Below, in pieces: positions 21,468 through 32,387 of a stretch of DNA of 64,000 nt. Made by a program: the position numbers and the translations under genes. The notes under the pieces are model-generated. The model saw nothing but the letters and a program-made list of their open reading frames with translations, made no database searches and was not told the origin of the DNA. The first letter of the stretch is position 1. Each line of letters begins with the position of its first letter. The stretch lies in NCBI GenBank assembly GCA_964016985.1, contig OZ024823.1:66174514-66238513 (forward strand), written 5' to 3'. The stretch is from Anodontia alba. Lineage: Eukaryota; Mollusca; Bivalvia; Lucinida; Lucinidae.

Positions 21468-22050
21468 ACAAGAGGCCCATGGGCCATGATTTGCTCACCT
21501 GAGCAAATAGGTCATTGCATATCTGCAGATGCCATGCAAAATTCTTCCAGTATTGCCACAGCAACTAGGACAGAAATTTGACTGTGCTATAAGAAATGTC
21601 AAAGGTCCTAGGATCATCACTTGAACAAACCTGGTAGACCTTGCGTCTCTGATGCTATATACGAAGATTCAGCCTCATAGATAGATTGAATGATTGTGTT
21701 GGGTTTAACGATACGTCAACCCTTATGGGTCATTTTGTGTCGTCTCCCAGAAAAAGGGAGAAAAGAGAGAAGAAAGAGGGGTGAGGGAAGAAAGAGGAAC
21801 AGGAATGAAAGTTAAGAAACAAAAAAAATAAAAACATTCCCCATCTACCCTTACCTGCTACAAGGATAGCATGCCTTGCCCAACTGTAAGCTAATATCAG
21901 TTGGAAGCCCCATCAGCCTCATAGCTTTCTTGGGTCTGGAGGAGATTTTTAAGATATGGCATCATGGTGGCCATTTTGTTTAAAAGTGCAGAATCGTTTG
22001 AACAATACATGTGGACATGGCCAATCCCCTCGCTGATGTTTACTTTTCAC
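21468..22050 (+). mobile_element. Helitron-like element 6, fragment
   Basis: The 5' end ACAAGAGGCCCATGGGCC with TGCTCACCTGAG is at 21468-21500. The body continues on both sides of the retroposed insert at 21681-21913. The 3' end is lost near 22050; I see no hairpin. The family resembles 55596-56449. Confidence 0.6.
21681..21913 (-). mobile_element. Short retroposed copy, second member
   Basis: A 233-bp insert with perfect 11-bp duplications CAGCCTCATAG (21670-21680 and 21914-21924). The 3' end and polypyrimidine middle match 2215-2493, but this copy is 46 bp shorter at its 5' end. Variable 5' ends with a fixed 3' end indicate target-primed reverse transcription. Confidence 0.8.
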
Positions 22051-22670
22051 ATAAACTTGGCACGAAAGTGCAGTTAAGATGAAAAGCAAAAAGGCAAATC
22101 CCAGCTGAGAACAAATCTGCAAAATTAATGTGTTGTAATTCTGTATGTATGCAGGTTCTTGTAAACTGGATTGCATCTTGGTGGCAAGGGTAAGAAGATT
22201 TAAACTTTATAAAAACAAGACGCCCATGGGCCATAGCTCGCTCACCTGAGTGACACAGCCACTGCAGATATGCAGATGTTATGTAACATTTTCCCAATCC
22301 TATCACTGCAACTAATGAAAGGATCATCATTTAAGCAGTTCTTAGTTTTGAAGAAGAATATATGGGCAGGACAGTCAATGGAGCATGATGATTTAAACAA
22401 ACTCTCAATCACATTTCAACAGTAGAATCAATGTGAAATTTGGTGGAAATTGGCTAAGTGGTTTCTGAAGAGTTGTTTAACAATATCACAATTTTATACC
22501 TGTGAACAGCACAGGGGCAGGGAAATATAATAAACATAAACAACAGATTAGAAAATGGGAGTCTCAGTTTTATTGATTCTTCATAAGCAGTAATGAAATT
22601 TGCAACACTGCTTACTGTGGTTTTGGTGGAGCTGTCATTTAAAAAAAATCTTTTTTTTTTTTTTTAAATT

Positions 22671-23620
22671 TAATGTTGCCATGGCAACCAAACAAAATCA
22701 TCACTGGTCATAAAACACATAAACTGGATAGATCATCCAATGATCATAACAGACAAATATGATAAATAAACGGGTATCATGAGCTATTCAACATACCATT
22801 CAAGAGCAGTGAAGCATTTTAAAATATACCTAAAACTAAGGAAGCCTATTAGTGACAGAACTTTTTGCACGACCCTCGTAAGTCTACGAGTTTCTGTTGC
22901 CATGGCAACCAAACCAAATGGCAGATCACCATAATTTTAGCTATTTTGAATTGTCCTTACCCAAGCAACACTTGTAAAAAATTAGAGTCATACTGCTTCA
23001 GTGGTTTTGGAGGAGATGTCATTTAAAAAATTCCTTTTTTGAAATTTAATATTGCCATGGCAACCAAACAAAATGGCCATTGGTCATAAAACATATGAAC
23101 TGGGTAGACAATCATCCAATGATCATAACTGCCAAATATAGTTCACATCACTTCACTGGTTACGGAGAAAATGCAATTTAACCATTTTCCCACTATAAGT
23201 CAATGGGAACTTTCTGTTGCCATGGCAACCAAACCAAATGGCAGATCACCATAATTTTATCTAATTTGAATTGTCCTTACCCAAACAACATTTGTACAAA
23301 ATAAGAGTCTTACTGCTTCAGTGGTTTTGGAGGAGATGTCATTAAAAAAAATCCTTTTTTAAAATTTAATGTTGCCATGGCAACCAAACAAAATGGCCAT
23401 TGGTCATAAAACACACGCACTGGGTAGACAATCATCCAATGATCATACCTGCCAAAAATGGTTTACATCACTTCACTGGTTATGGAGAAAATGCCATTTA
23501 ACCATTTTCCCATTATAAGTCTATGGGAGCTTTGTGTTGCCATGGCAACCAAACCAAAGGGCAGATCACCATAATTTTAACTATTTTTAAAGGCCCCAAC
23601 CCAAGCAACATTCTTACTAA
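22671..23620 (+). repeat. Tandem units with GTTGCCATGGCAAC palindrome
   Basis: The perfect palindrome is at 22675-22688, 22896-22909, 23216-23229, 23371-23384 and 23536-23549; one copy with a single mismatch is at 23051-23064. It lies in two alternating half-units, one after 'aaatttaat' and one after 'gggaactttct'. Each half-unit is about 160 bp. Confidence 0.88.
22762..22878 (-). mobile_element. mariner remnant, one end only
   Basis: About 117 bp that align with the right end of the mariner at 59417-60743, ending in the same terminal inverted repeat (GTGACAGAACTTTTTGCACG near 22854-22873) and a TA at 22879-22880. The transposase and left end are gone. The right flank continues the host unit ('agtctacgag'), while the left flank is an earlier host position, so one deletion removed mariner and array sequence together. 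Confidence 0.85.
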
Positions 23621-23924
23621 GTTAGGGACAAATCGCTTCAATGGCTTTGGAAGAGTTGTCATTTGAAAGTGTTAACGGACGGACAACCGGACGGACGGAT
23701 GGACGACGGACACTATAGCTCATCCTGAGCATAGCTCAGGTGAGAGCTAATAACAGAGACATTATGGTGCTGGGGTGCAGGTTTGGAGGGGTGGGTGGTA
23801 TGGGGAGAGAAGGACTGAACAATGCATTTTCTTTTAATGTCCTCTATCAGTGTGTATAGCATTTGAACTGAATTCCTTGAATAGTTCCTTCATCAGTTTT
23901 ATAGTTATGTCCCAAACAAGAAAA

Positions 23925-25818
23925 TTTCAGCGGTTTCTGACAAGAAGATTTTTAAAGTTTTCTATTTAGATCTAGGGAAAATAAGCCCCACCCCCTAGCA
24001 GCCACGTTTTTTGACAAATCAGGATTACTTGAACATTCTTGGTAGAGGGTCACGAAAGCATTATTGAAATCAGTCAGGAGGTATTTGACACGAAGAATTT
24101 TAAAGTTTTCTATACAGATATATACGGAAAAAAGCCCCGCCCCCTGGGGGCCATGTTTTTTGACGTATCATGAAGGCTTGAACAATCTTGCTAGAGGGTC
24201 ACCAAAGCAACATTCCTGCCAAGCTACATTGAACTCGGTCCAAAGGTTTCTTACGAGTAGATTTTTAAAGTTTTTTATATAGATATATAGGGAAAATAAG
24301 CCCTCCACTAGCGGCCATGTTTTTTGACGAATCATGACAGCTTGAACAAACTTGGTAGAGGGTAACCAAAGGAACATTCCTGCCAAGTTATATTGAAATC
24401 GGTCCATTGGTTTCTGACAAGAAGATTTTTAAAGTTTTCTATTTAGATCTATAGGGAAAATAAGCTTGACAAATCACGATTACTTGAACAATCTTGTACT
24501 TGAACAATCTTGGTAGAGGGTCACCAAGGAAACATTTTTGCCAAGTTATAATGAAATCAGGTCCTGTGGTTATATTGAAATCAGTCCAGTGGTTTCTGAC
24601 AAGAAGATCATTAAAGTTTTCTATATAGATATTTAGGGAAAATAAGTCCCGCCCCTAACAGCCATGTTTTTTTATAAATCATGACAGCTTGAACAATCTT
24701 GGAAAAGGGTCACCAAGGAAACATTTCTGCCAAGTTATATTGAAATCGGTCCAGTGGTTTCTGACAAGATTTTTTCAAGCTTTCTATATAGGTATATAGG
24801 GAAAATAAGCCCCGCCCCCTAGCAGCCATGTTTTTTGACAAATCATGACGGCCTGAACAATTTTGGTAAAGGGTCACCAAGGAAACATTTCTGCCAAGTT
24901 ATTGAAATTGGTCCAGTGGTTTCTGACAAGAATATTTTTTCAAGTTTTCTATATAGATATATAGGGAAAATAAGCTCCACCCCCTTGCGGCCATGTTTTT
25001 TGACGAATCACGATTACTTGAACAATCTTGATAGAGGGTCACCAAGGAAACATTTTTGCCAAGTTATAATGAAATCGGTCCTGTGATTTCTGACAAGAAG
25101 ATTTTTCAAGTTTTCTATAAAGATATATAGGGAAAATAAGCCCCGCCCCCTGTTGGACATGTTTTTTGATGAATCCAAATGGCTTGAACAATCTTGGTAG
25201 AGGATCACCAAAGGAACATTTCTGCCAAATTATATTGCAATCGGTCCAGTGATTTCTGACAAGAAGATTTTTTAAGTTTTCTATATAGATATATAGGGAA
25301 AATAAGCCCCGCCCCCTGGAGGCCATGTTTTTTGACGAATCCAAATGGCTTGAATAATCTTGGTAGAGGATCAGCAAAGGAACATTTCTGCAAAATTATA
25401 TTGAAATCGGTCCAGTGGTTTCTGACAAGAAGATTTTTAAAGTTTTCTTTAAAGATATATAGGGAAAATAAGCCCTGCCCCCTGGCGGCCATGTTTTTTG
25501 ACGAATCCAAATGGCTTGAACAATCTTGGTAGAGGATCACCAAAGGAACATTTCTGCAAAATTATATGGAAATTGGTCCAGTGGTTTCTGACAAGAAGAT
25601 TTTTTAAGTTTTTAGTTAAAAAAATCTATTTTTAGCTCCTGTGACCTAGATATGCAATGGACAAGAACCATTTGAACAACTTTGAAAGAGGACCAACCAA
25701 GGATCATTCCTATGAAGTTTGGTCAAATTCCAATCAGTGGTTTAGGAGGAGATGTTGTTTAAAGATTGTGAATGGATGGACGGACAGACGGACGACGACG
25801 ACGGACGGTGGGTGATCA
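23925..25818 (+). mobile_element. Helitron-like element, truncated both ends (166-bp core)
   Basis: The same 166-bp family as 12950-15445, about 11 units with several short or scrambled ones near 24440-24600. A GGAC/GACG stretch is at 25776-25808, but the sequence breaks off at 'gatcacaatag' before the hairpin. There is no 5' ACAAGAG start. Diverged repeats follow to 26026. Confidence 0.7.
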
Positions 25819-26026
25819 CAATAGGAAGCAAGGTAGAGTTCGGGTTCTTGTATACTGCAAAGCCTATCATTGTTTTTTGTCATTTTATGCAGTTTCAACA
25901 AAATCCCTTCAATAGATTTGAAGTTATGTACAGGACAATACAACTTAATAAAGGGTAATAATTCAAAATATGAGCAAAGTAGAGTCATGGTTCTTGTACA
26001 CTGCACTCTCTACACTGCACTCTCTC

Positions 26027-26430
26027 TCTACCAAGTTTTGAGTCGATTGGCCTTTTGGTTCAGGAGAAGTGAAAAATAGATTTTCAGGATAGGAATGATT
26101 TTAGCTATTTTTGATCTACAAGTCACCTGATGCCTCCTACCAAGTTTCAGGTCAAATGGCCTTTTGGTTCAGAAGAAGAAGTGAAAATAGATTTTCAAGA
26201 TGGCCATCTTGGATTTCCAATCAGTAGGATTTTAGCTATTTCTAATCTACAAGTCACCCTGATGCTTCCTACCAAGTTTCAAGTCAACTGATCTTTTGGT
26301 TCAGGAGAGAAGAAGTCAGGAGAAGAAGTCATTCAAAGGTGTGGATGGATGACGGATGGAAAGAAGGACGTACGACGGACAGGGAGTGATCGCAATAGCT
26401 CATCCTGAGCCTTTGGCTCGGGTGAGATAA
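26027..26430 (+). mobile_element. Helitron-like fragment with 3' end
   Basis: About two and a half short units of the 'gattttagctattt' 145-bp family, a GACGGA-rich stretch (26343-26383), and the 3' hairpin ending GGCTCGGGTGAGATAA at 26415-26430. The final CTAA has changed to ATAA. The 5' half is missing. Confidence 0.65.
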
Positions 26431-26439
26431 AAAGGTAAA

Positions 26440-26596
26440 TCACCATTACTTTAGCTATTTTTAAATCCCCCTACTCAAGCAACATTCATACCTAATTAGG
26501 GACAAATCGCTTCACTGGCTTTGAAGAAGTTGTTTGAAAGTGTTAACAGGCAGAGTGATCAATATAGCTCATCTTGGTCATAGCTCAGGTGAGCTA
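26440..26596 (+). mobile_element. Helitron-like 3' fragment, abutting the next element
   Basis: Only the last ~157 bp of an element of the element-7 type, ending TCAGGTGAGCTA at 26585-26596. The next base begins the 5' end of another element. There is almost no GGAC stretch. Confidence 0.6.
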
Positions 26597-27075
26597 ACAA
26601 GAGACCCACAGGCCATGGCTCACTCACCTGAGTGAAATAGCCACTGCAGATATGCAGATGCAGATGTTATGCAACATTTTTCCAATCCTGTCATTGTAAC
26701 TAATGAAAGGATCATCATTTGAGCAGTTCTTGGTTTTGAAGAAGAATGTGTTGTTTTTTTTTATATCATTATTTTACCATATATGGGCATAACAGTCAAT
26801 GGAGCATAACCTTCTGAACAAACTCTCAATACCATTTCAACAGTAGGATCGACATAAACCTTGGTGGAAATTGGCAAACTGATTTCTGAAGAGAAAGTGT
26901 TTAACAATATCATGATTTTATACATGTATACAGCATAGGGGCAATGGAAGATAACCCTCACAGAATAAAATTTTGATTGTAACTTATAGCTTTTGCTAGT
27001 TCAATCATATATTGTAGGTTTTAGACACTTCAGCTATTTTTGTCTTTGTGTGTGTGTTCATTGCTCTCAAGGATC
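26597..27075 (+). mobile_element. Helitron-like element, 5' part
   Basis: Begins ACAAGAGACCCACAGGCC directly after the previous 3' end. The body matches 32012-32234 plus 38537-38790 up to 'cattgctctcaa', where similarity stops near 27070. No core array or 3' end remains. Confidence 0.65.
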
Positions 27076-29539
27076 TTTATAACCTATTTATCTTGGCCAG
27101 AAAGCAGGGACTTGCCAAGCACTCATCTTCATAGAATAAGTAAGGAAATGTTGGGAGAAGAGGCCTTTCAATTGCATGTTGCCACTCCCACCTATGTAAA
27201 GCTCAACAAGGTGTGACGACACAGAAAAGGAACACCGAAGGGGACAGTTTCTTTTTTTTCTTACGTAGGGTACCTTTTCACCTACATAAGGCCATTTTCA
27301 CCTTAACCCTACGTAGCTAGTACAAGTACATACAATGTTACCATAAATAACTAAAGTGCACAGGTTGCCCGTGTAACACGCGTATAAGCCACGTAGTGGC
27401 GTGATACCGGCCCTATATAAACTCCACCGTAAATGATTCCCATAAGGGCGAAATACAACAGAAGTGTCCGAGGACACATTCTCAGCTGTATGGGATTCAT
27501 TTCGGTGAGCTGAACGGCCAGAAATGAATTGTTGATTACACGGTCTATATAACAGACGCAGGGTAGCACGGTTCTGCATTTTATTGTTTAGGATTTGTTC
27601 ACGTATACTTGACCGGTTGCGCAAAAATGTTACAGGCTGGTGCGGTTTTTCCCAGCGCAGGAGGTGTATGGGAAAGGCGCTGAGCAGGCTGAGCAGTATA
27701 ATCAGTCTTATCGGGGTCTTTCCTATCAAGCGCAAATTTGGTCTAGTCGGTGTCTTCATTTTGCGGGAATGATGTGGCTATAAAGGATGCTGATCAGACT
27801 GCAGTATGTTCAGTCTGATCGGTTCTTTATAGCAGATGCAAGATATAGGGGGACTTGTGAACAGAGCAGAGCCAGACTTGCCGATGAGCACATAGGAGCA
27901 TCGCGATAGTCATCAAATTCGCGATATGAAGGCATACACGCATGGCAGACACGCATATATGTAATTTATGCCCTCTTGGCGAAAGACGGTACGAAATATG
28001 GGCAAGTAGATGCTTAGAGGACCAAGCCTGCCCAGTGTACATGCAGTCTTAAAAAACCTTTGTTAAATTTTGAAATAGAAATGAACATAAATTGCAAGCA
28101 TTCGCGGTTACATAGGACCAGGCAACATATTTTAGTAAAGTTAAAATTATTAATTTGTAAATATTTTTTCTGTCTGCTCAATATTTTTGCCCTGATGCGG
28201 CAGATGAAAAATATACCGTTAAAGCTGTATGTATTATATGAAATGTCATAATGGGTTGACAATCGAGATGTCGGTTAAGCCATGGGCATTTGATGTGTCA
28301 TGACCCTGATGTGAAATGTCCTGATCGCAGGTAGAGCGGATGAAATGTCTTTGCTCTGGTTGCTATTTGTGTGCATTTTAAATGTCGTGTCCCTAATTTT
28401 ATTTATTACTGTTATGTTGAGGCATCAACAATTATTGTAATAATATGGAGTTTTGCGTATGACGTCGAGGAGCGACGCTGCCGAGAGCTGGTAATAACTA
28501 GCTGTCGACTGCGCCGATGTCGACAATTGGATTGAAGCCGCAGATGAATCACGGCGACGTCGATAAAAGACGTCGAGGATTCAGTTGCGACGCCAATGAC
28601 GTCACACCATCCGGCGACATATAACGTCATTGTTGATTGAATATATATGTTGTCATACGGCAAGCTTCATCATATGGTGGTGTAATTCTATCTAGTAATT
28701 GTTATGCTCTTTTTTTTTTTATTGTAGCCCTTCACTTCACAGACATACAGGCCCATAGAGGCTGATTCAATGACAGAGGTCCATAGAGGCTAATCAACTG
28801 AATTTAACGGCCGCCAAGGCGCCATTTCACATAGAGATGAATTATTATTAGAGGCCCACAGAGGCTGATCAACCGTGAAGTTAACGGCCGCCAAGGCACC
28901 ATTTCACACAGAAATTAGTGATTGACCACTATCAAATAATATTAAATATAACTAATAATAGACAGGATCCTTAAAGGAAATAACTAGTTAAAGTGTTAAA
29001 GTATATAAATAAAGGGCCCATATTAACATATAAAGAATTCGGGAAGATAACCCAGCATAATAATAATAATAATAATAATGGTCTTTATTTTCAGAGGGTT
29101 ACACATTTAGCAACAATACAGGCTAATCTTCCATGAGGCCCTCAAGGCATATTCTCTTCGCATTGGCCCAGGGTTCAGCACACTTGGGTGGAGTCATATT
29201 GATATTGTTGAACAATTTGGCTAACCTACCAAGTTAGTCAAATTGTAAAACATATCAGTTACCACCCGTGTTGGGCTACCGTAGCCGACGCGAAGAGTAT
29301 AGCTGAGGTATATGTCAAGAGTTTTTTTTTGTGTGTGTATATGTGTGTAATAGTTAAATAGTGTCATTTCATGCTATTATATGTTGTATATATATATATA
29401 TGTAAAAAAAAAAGTTATAAAATCTAACATTGTTAGAGTCTCTGTGTAGTGGTACGTATAGGCAAAGCCCAAACCAGAACGTCATTAAACAGGAAATCAC
29501 CGTCGGTACCGTCCTGACTGCCCTAGGGCGTAACACAAG
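27076..29539. other. Unclassified insert, possible LTR-like or other element
   Basis: The base composition differs from the neighbours, with many CpG and ACGT words. A direct repeat ACAAGGTG at 27206-27213 and 29535-29542 may bound an insert (27214-29534) that starts TG. Inside are a strong hairpin at 27781-27830, a TATATAAA box near 27415 and another near 29003, a CRE-like TGACGTCA at 28598, a roughly duplicated block (28741-28836 and 28849-28913), and an AAT run at 29058-29079. The largest frame (minus, 27298-27759, 153 codons) has no domain I recognise. I find no reverse transcriptase and no inverted ends. Confidence 0.35.
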
Positions 29540-30889
29540 GTGATTTGTGCAAAGATTAGGCCCCAGGGCTTATTTGTTTCTGGAGAAGATGACTTTTTTA
29601 AAGGTTTTTAACATATATGGGCATGGCAGTCATCTTGGTCAATGGACCACAACCATTTTAGCAATCTTTCGTTCCCCTGCCCCAAGGAGGCTCCACATGA
29701 AATCTGAGCAACACTGGCCCAGAGGCTTCAGAGAAGAAGTCATTTGAAATTCTCAACATTTTTCCCATACAAATGTATGGGGCCCACACAAATGCAAAGG
29801 GAAGCAAACTTGACCTGGCCGTAAAAAGGTCAAACGTCAATGTACGACCATCACTTTAGCAATTTTGGTAGACCTCCCGTCCCCGATGATTTGTGCAAAT
29901 TTTCAGCCCTAAGGCATCCTGGGTTCTGGAGAAGAAGATTTTTAAAGGTTTTTACCATATATGGGCATGGTGGCCACCTTAGTCAATGGACCGTGACCCT
30001 TTTATTGTTTGTTTGTGTTGAGGTTTTACGGCCCAGTCAACCCAATGGGGTCATGTCGAGCACGGTCAGTTTACCTAACCACATGTTTACTGGGCAGGCT
30101 TAGTCCTCTAAGTGGTTAACCAGTATTGTGCACATTCTTTCGCCAGAAACTGACAACTGCCCTTCTTGAATCAGCGGAAGGGAGAGAATGACCGTGGAAA
30201 ATATTTCATGATCAATCTCCACGAAAGAATGTTGCGGACCTCGGGGGGGGGGTGGGGGGGGTGGGGGGGAGGAGGGGGGGGGTTGAACCCGCGACCTCCT
30301 GGTCTCCAGTCGGACGGCGCATCCAACTGAGCCACCGAGGTCGGCCCGTGACCCTTAAAGCAATCTTTCATTCCTCTGCCCCAAGGTGGCTCCACATGAA
30401 ATTTGAGCAACATTGGCCCAGAGGCTTCAGAGGAAGTCGTTTGAAATTCTCAACATTTTTCCCATACAAATGTATGGGGCCCATGCAAATACATAGGGAA
30501 GCAAATTTGACTTCGCCGTAAAAAGGTCAAACATCAATGTATGACCATCATTTTAGCAACTTTGGTAGACCTCCTGTCCCCGATGATTTGTGCAAAGATT
30601 CAGCCCCAAGGCATCCCTGATTCTGGAGAAGAAGATTTTTAAAGGTTTTACCATATATGGGCATAGCGGTCATCTTGGTCAATGGAACGCAACCATTTTA
30701 GCAATCTTTTGTTCCCCCAACCTAAGGAGGCTCCGTACGAAATTTGAGCAAAATTGGCTCAGTGGCTTCCGAGAAGTCTTTTGAAAATGTTAACAGACGG
30801 ACACATGTACGGACAGACGGACGGACGAATGGACGACAGACAAAAAGTGATCACTATAGCTCATCCTGAGTATAGCTCAGGTGAGCTAA
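29540..30889 (+). mobile_element. Helitron-like element (~325-bp core), 5' truncated
   Basis: About four units of the 9690-11515 family, interrupted by a SINE (30002-30345). There are GGAC runs at 30795-30838 and a 3' hairpin ending CTCAGGTGAGCTAA at 30876-30889. The left end is cut by the 27-29.5 kb insert. Confidence 0.68.
30002..30345 (-). mobile_element. SINE-1, copy C, with G-run expansion
   Basis: Minus-strand copy with perfect 11-bp duplications CCGTGACCCTT (29991-30001 and 30346-30356). It is some 35 bp longer than its sisters because the GGCGGGG stretch beside box B has grown into a G-rich run (30243-30283), broken only by three T and two A. Box A and box B themselves are still present. 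Confidence 0.92.
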
Positions 30890-31451
30890 TAAAAAGTTAG
30901 ACACAATCCAAACTTCTTCAATAGTGCAGGCTGGAACTTGGTTCATTCTAAGTAAAACACACAAGAAAGATTATTACATGTTAATCCTTGTTTATACTTT
31001 AAGTTTCCCTGTGGAGGAATGTTTTGAATGACCTGCATAGTTCACCTTTAACCATGTGTTGAGCTGACCACAAACTGTCACTAGAGTTCGTCAAGGTGGG
31101 ACTTATGAAAATTAATATTTTCACGCAAACTGGAATTCTCTGAAATTTGCATCAGATTACCATTTTACTCACACATAGCAGGAGGCAGAAACTTTTTTGA
31201 GAAGTTGGCAGTCATTTTTCTGAAAACTTTCATCAGGGACATATTTTTCATAAATCCAGTATTTAAAAGGATATCATAAAAATTCAATTTTAAAAAGATC
31301 ATTGACTTAAGATACTGCAGAATCTGCATGTATCAAGGAATAATGACAGTCTTGATCTGACTGAATGCGCAGACTTAGAAGGGCTCCATATGTCCAAGCA
31401 TCAAATGTCTAACAGCAGCAAATATTTGAGTTTTGACAAGAAGAAATTTAC
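30890..31451. other. No gene seen; intron beside exon C
   Basis: Apparently unique sequence. It contains no recognised repeat, which fits conserved intron flank next to the exon. Confidence 0.5.
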
Positions 31452-31676
31452 CCTTAGCTTTTCCTCCTTTTCTCTTGCAGACTGGTCACTGCCAATTAGG
31501 GAATGTTCTAATTCTTGCAGTTTCACTTTCAGTGCTACACACTCGTTGTGGGCTGTGTCAAAAGAGTTGTTGGCAGATTGCAGATCAGCATGCAAAGCAG
31601 TGTTCTTGGCTTCAGACTTTCTAAGTTCTTGAGTTACTTCTTCAAGCCTTTTCTCAATAACCATAGCATTATTTTT
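31452..31676 (-). CDS. RRBP1: Coiled-coil exon C of host gene (RRBP1-like)
   Basis: A 225-bp exon of exactly 75 codons, phase 0 at both ends. The minus-strand acceptor ends atctgttgtag; the donor is AAGCTAAGG|gtaaat. The peptide contains EKRLEEVTQELRKSEAK, TALHADLQSAN and VALKVKLQELEHSL, a continuous heptad pattern with no proline or glycine except one IGS. It fits my recollection of the RRBP1 stretch EEALQKRLDEVSRELCH..SLRADAEKAQ. It joins in phase to exon B (40156-40330). A plus-strand frame over the same bases is its shadow. Confidence 0.7.
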
Positions 31677-31845
31677 CTACAACAGATAAAAAGGATGGTA
31701 TCAAAAACCTTGTTTTTTTTTTTTTTTTTTTTGTTTTTTTTTGCAAAATGAACATTCTGCTGCTGAACATTAGTGAACTTGTTCTTGAATTTTCTTCAAT
31801 TGACTCTGTAAGCCTTGTATGAGGTACAATTGCTATGAAATTAAA

Positions 31846-32011
31846 AACAAGAGGCCAATGGGTCACAATGCTCACCTGAGTTAACTGCTTAAGTTAATCA
31901 GGTCATTTACTCATCATTCCCTATCAGCCTGTCAAGTTTCAAAGCAACAGTTTTTGAGATATCTTGCTTACAAGGTTAAAATGCTGAAATTTTCAATGGG
32001 CCACAAGCAAA
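31846..32011 (+). mobile_element. Helitron-like element, 5' fragment
   Basis: The start is ACAAGAGGCCAATGGGTC with GCTCACCTGAG. The body is of the 56451 family ('taactgc..taagttaatcaggtca'). After about 165 bp it is interrupted by the next start at 32012. A long T-run at 31711-31740 lies just upstream. Confidence 0.6.
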
Positions 32012-32387
32012 ACCAAGATGCCCACGGGCCACTGCTTGCTCACCTGAGTGAAACAGCGACTGCAGATATGCAGATGCAGATGCTATGCAACATTTTTCCA
32101 ATCCTGTCATTGCAACTAATGAAAGGATCATCATTTGAGCAGTTCTTGGTTTTGAAGAAGAAAGTGGTTTATATTATTATCATCATTTTACCATATATGG
32201 GCATGACAGTCAATGGAGCATGACCATTTGAACAATGATGATGAGTTCAGGTTTAACGACGCATCAACCCATGAGGGTCATTTGCGTCAAAATGGTGAAC
32301 TAACATGGTTCTGTAGTGAAACGATTATAATGATAAGTCATATATGCATAAAATGTAAAACTAGAACAAATTTAAAAATGAAACCAG

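Larger units (their letters stand above)
22215..23750 (+). mobile_element. Helitron-like element 7 (X-box core)
   Basis: The start is ACAAGACGCCCATGGGCC with GCTCACCTGAG. The 3' end has GGACGG runs (23678-23708), then TAGCTCATCCTGAGC and its reverse, ending GAGAGCTAA at 23741-23750. The core has units of about 160-320 bp carrying a 14-bp palindrome. A mariner remnant lies inside at about 22762-22878. No protein. Confidence 0.7.

Noticed and set aside
27298..27759. 153-codon minus-strand frame as a gene
   Set aside because: Composition is not coding-like, no domain, no splice support. Kept only as a note in the unclassified insert.
31390..31751. Plus-strand frames over exon C
   Set aside because: They are reverse-strand shadows of the coiled-coil exon; the minus strand has the splice sites and heptads.
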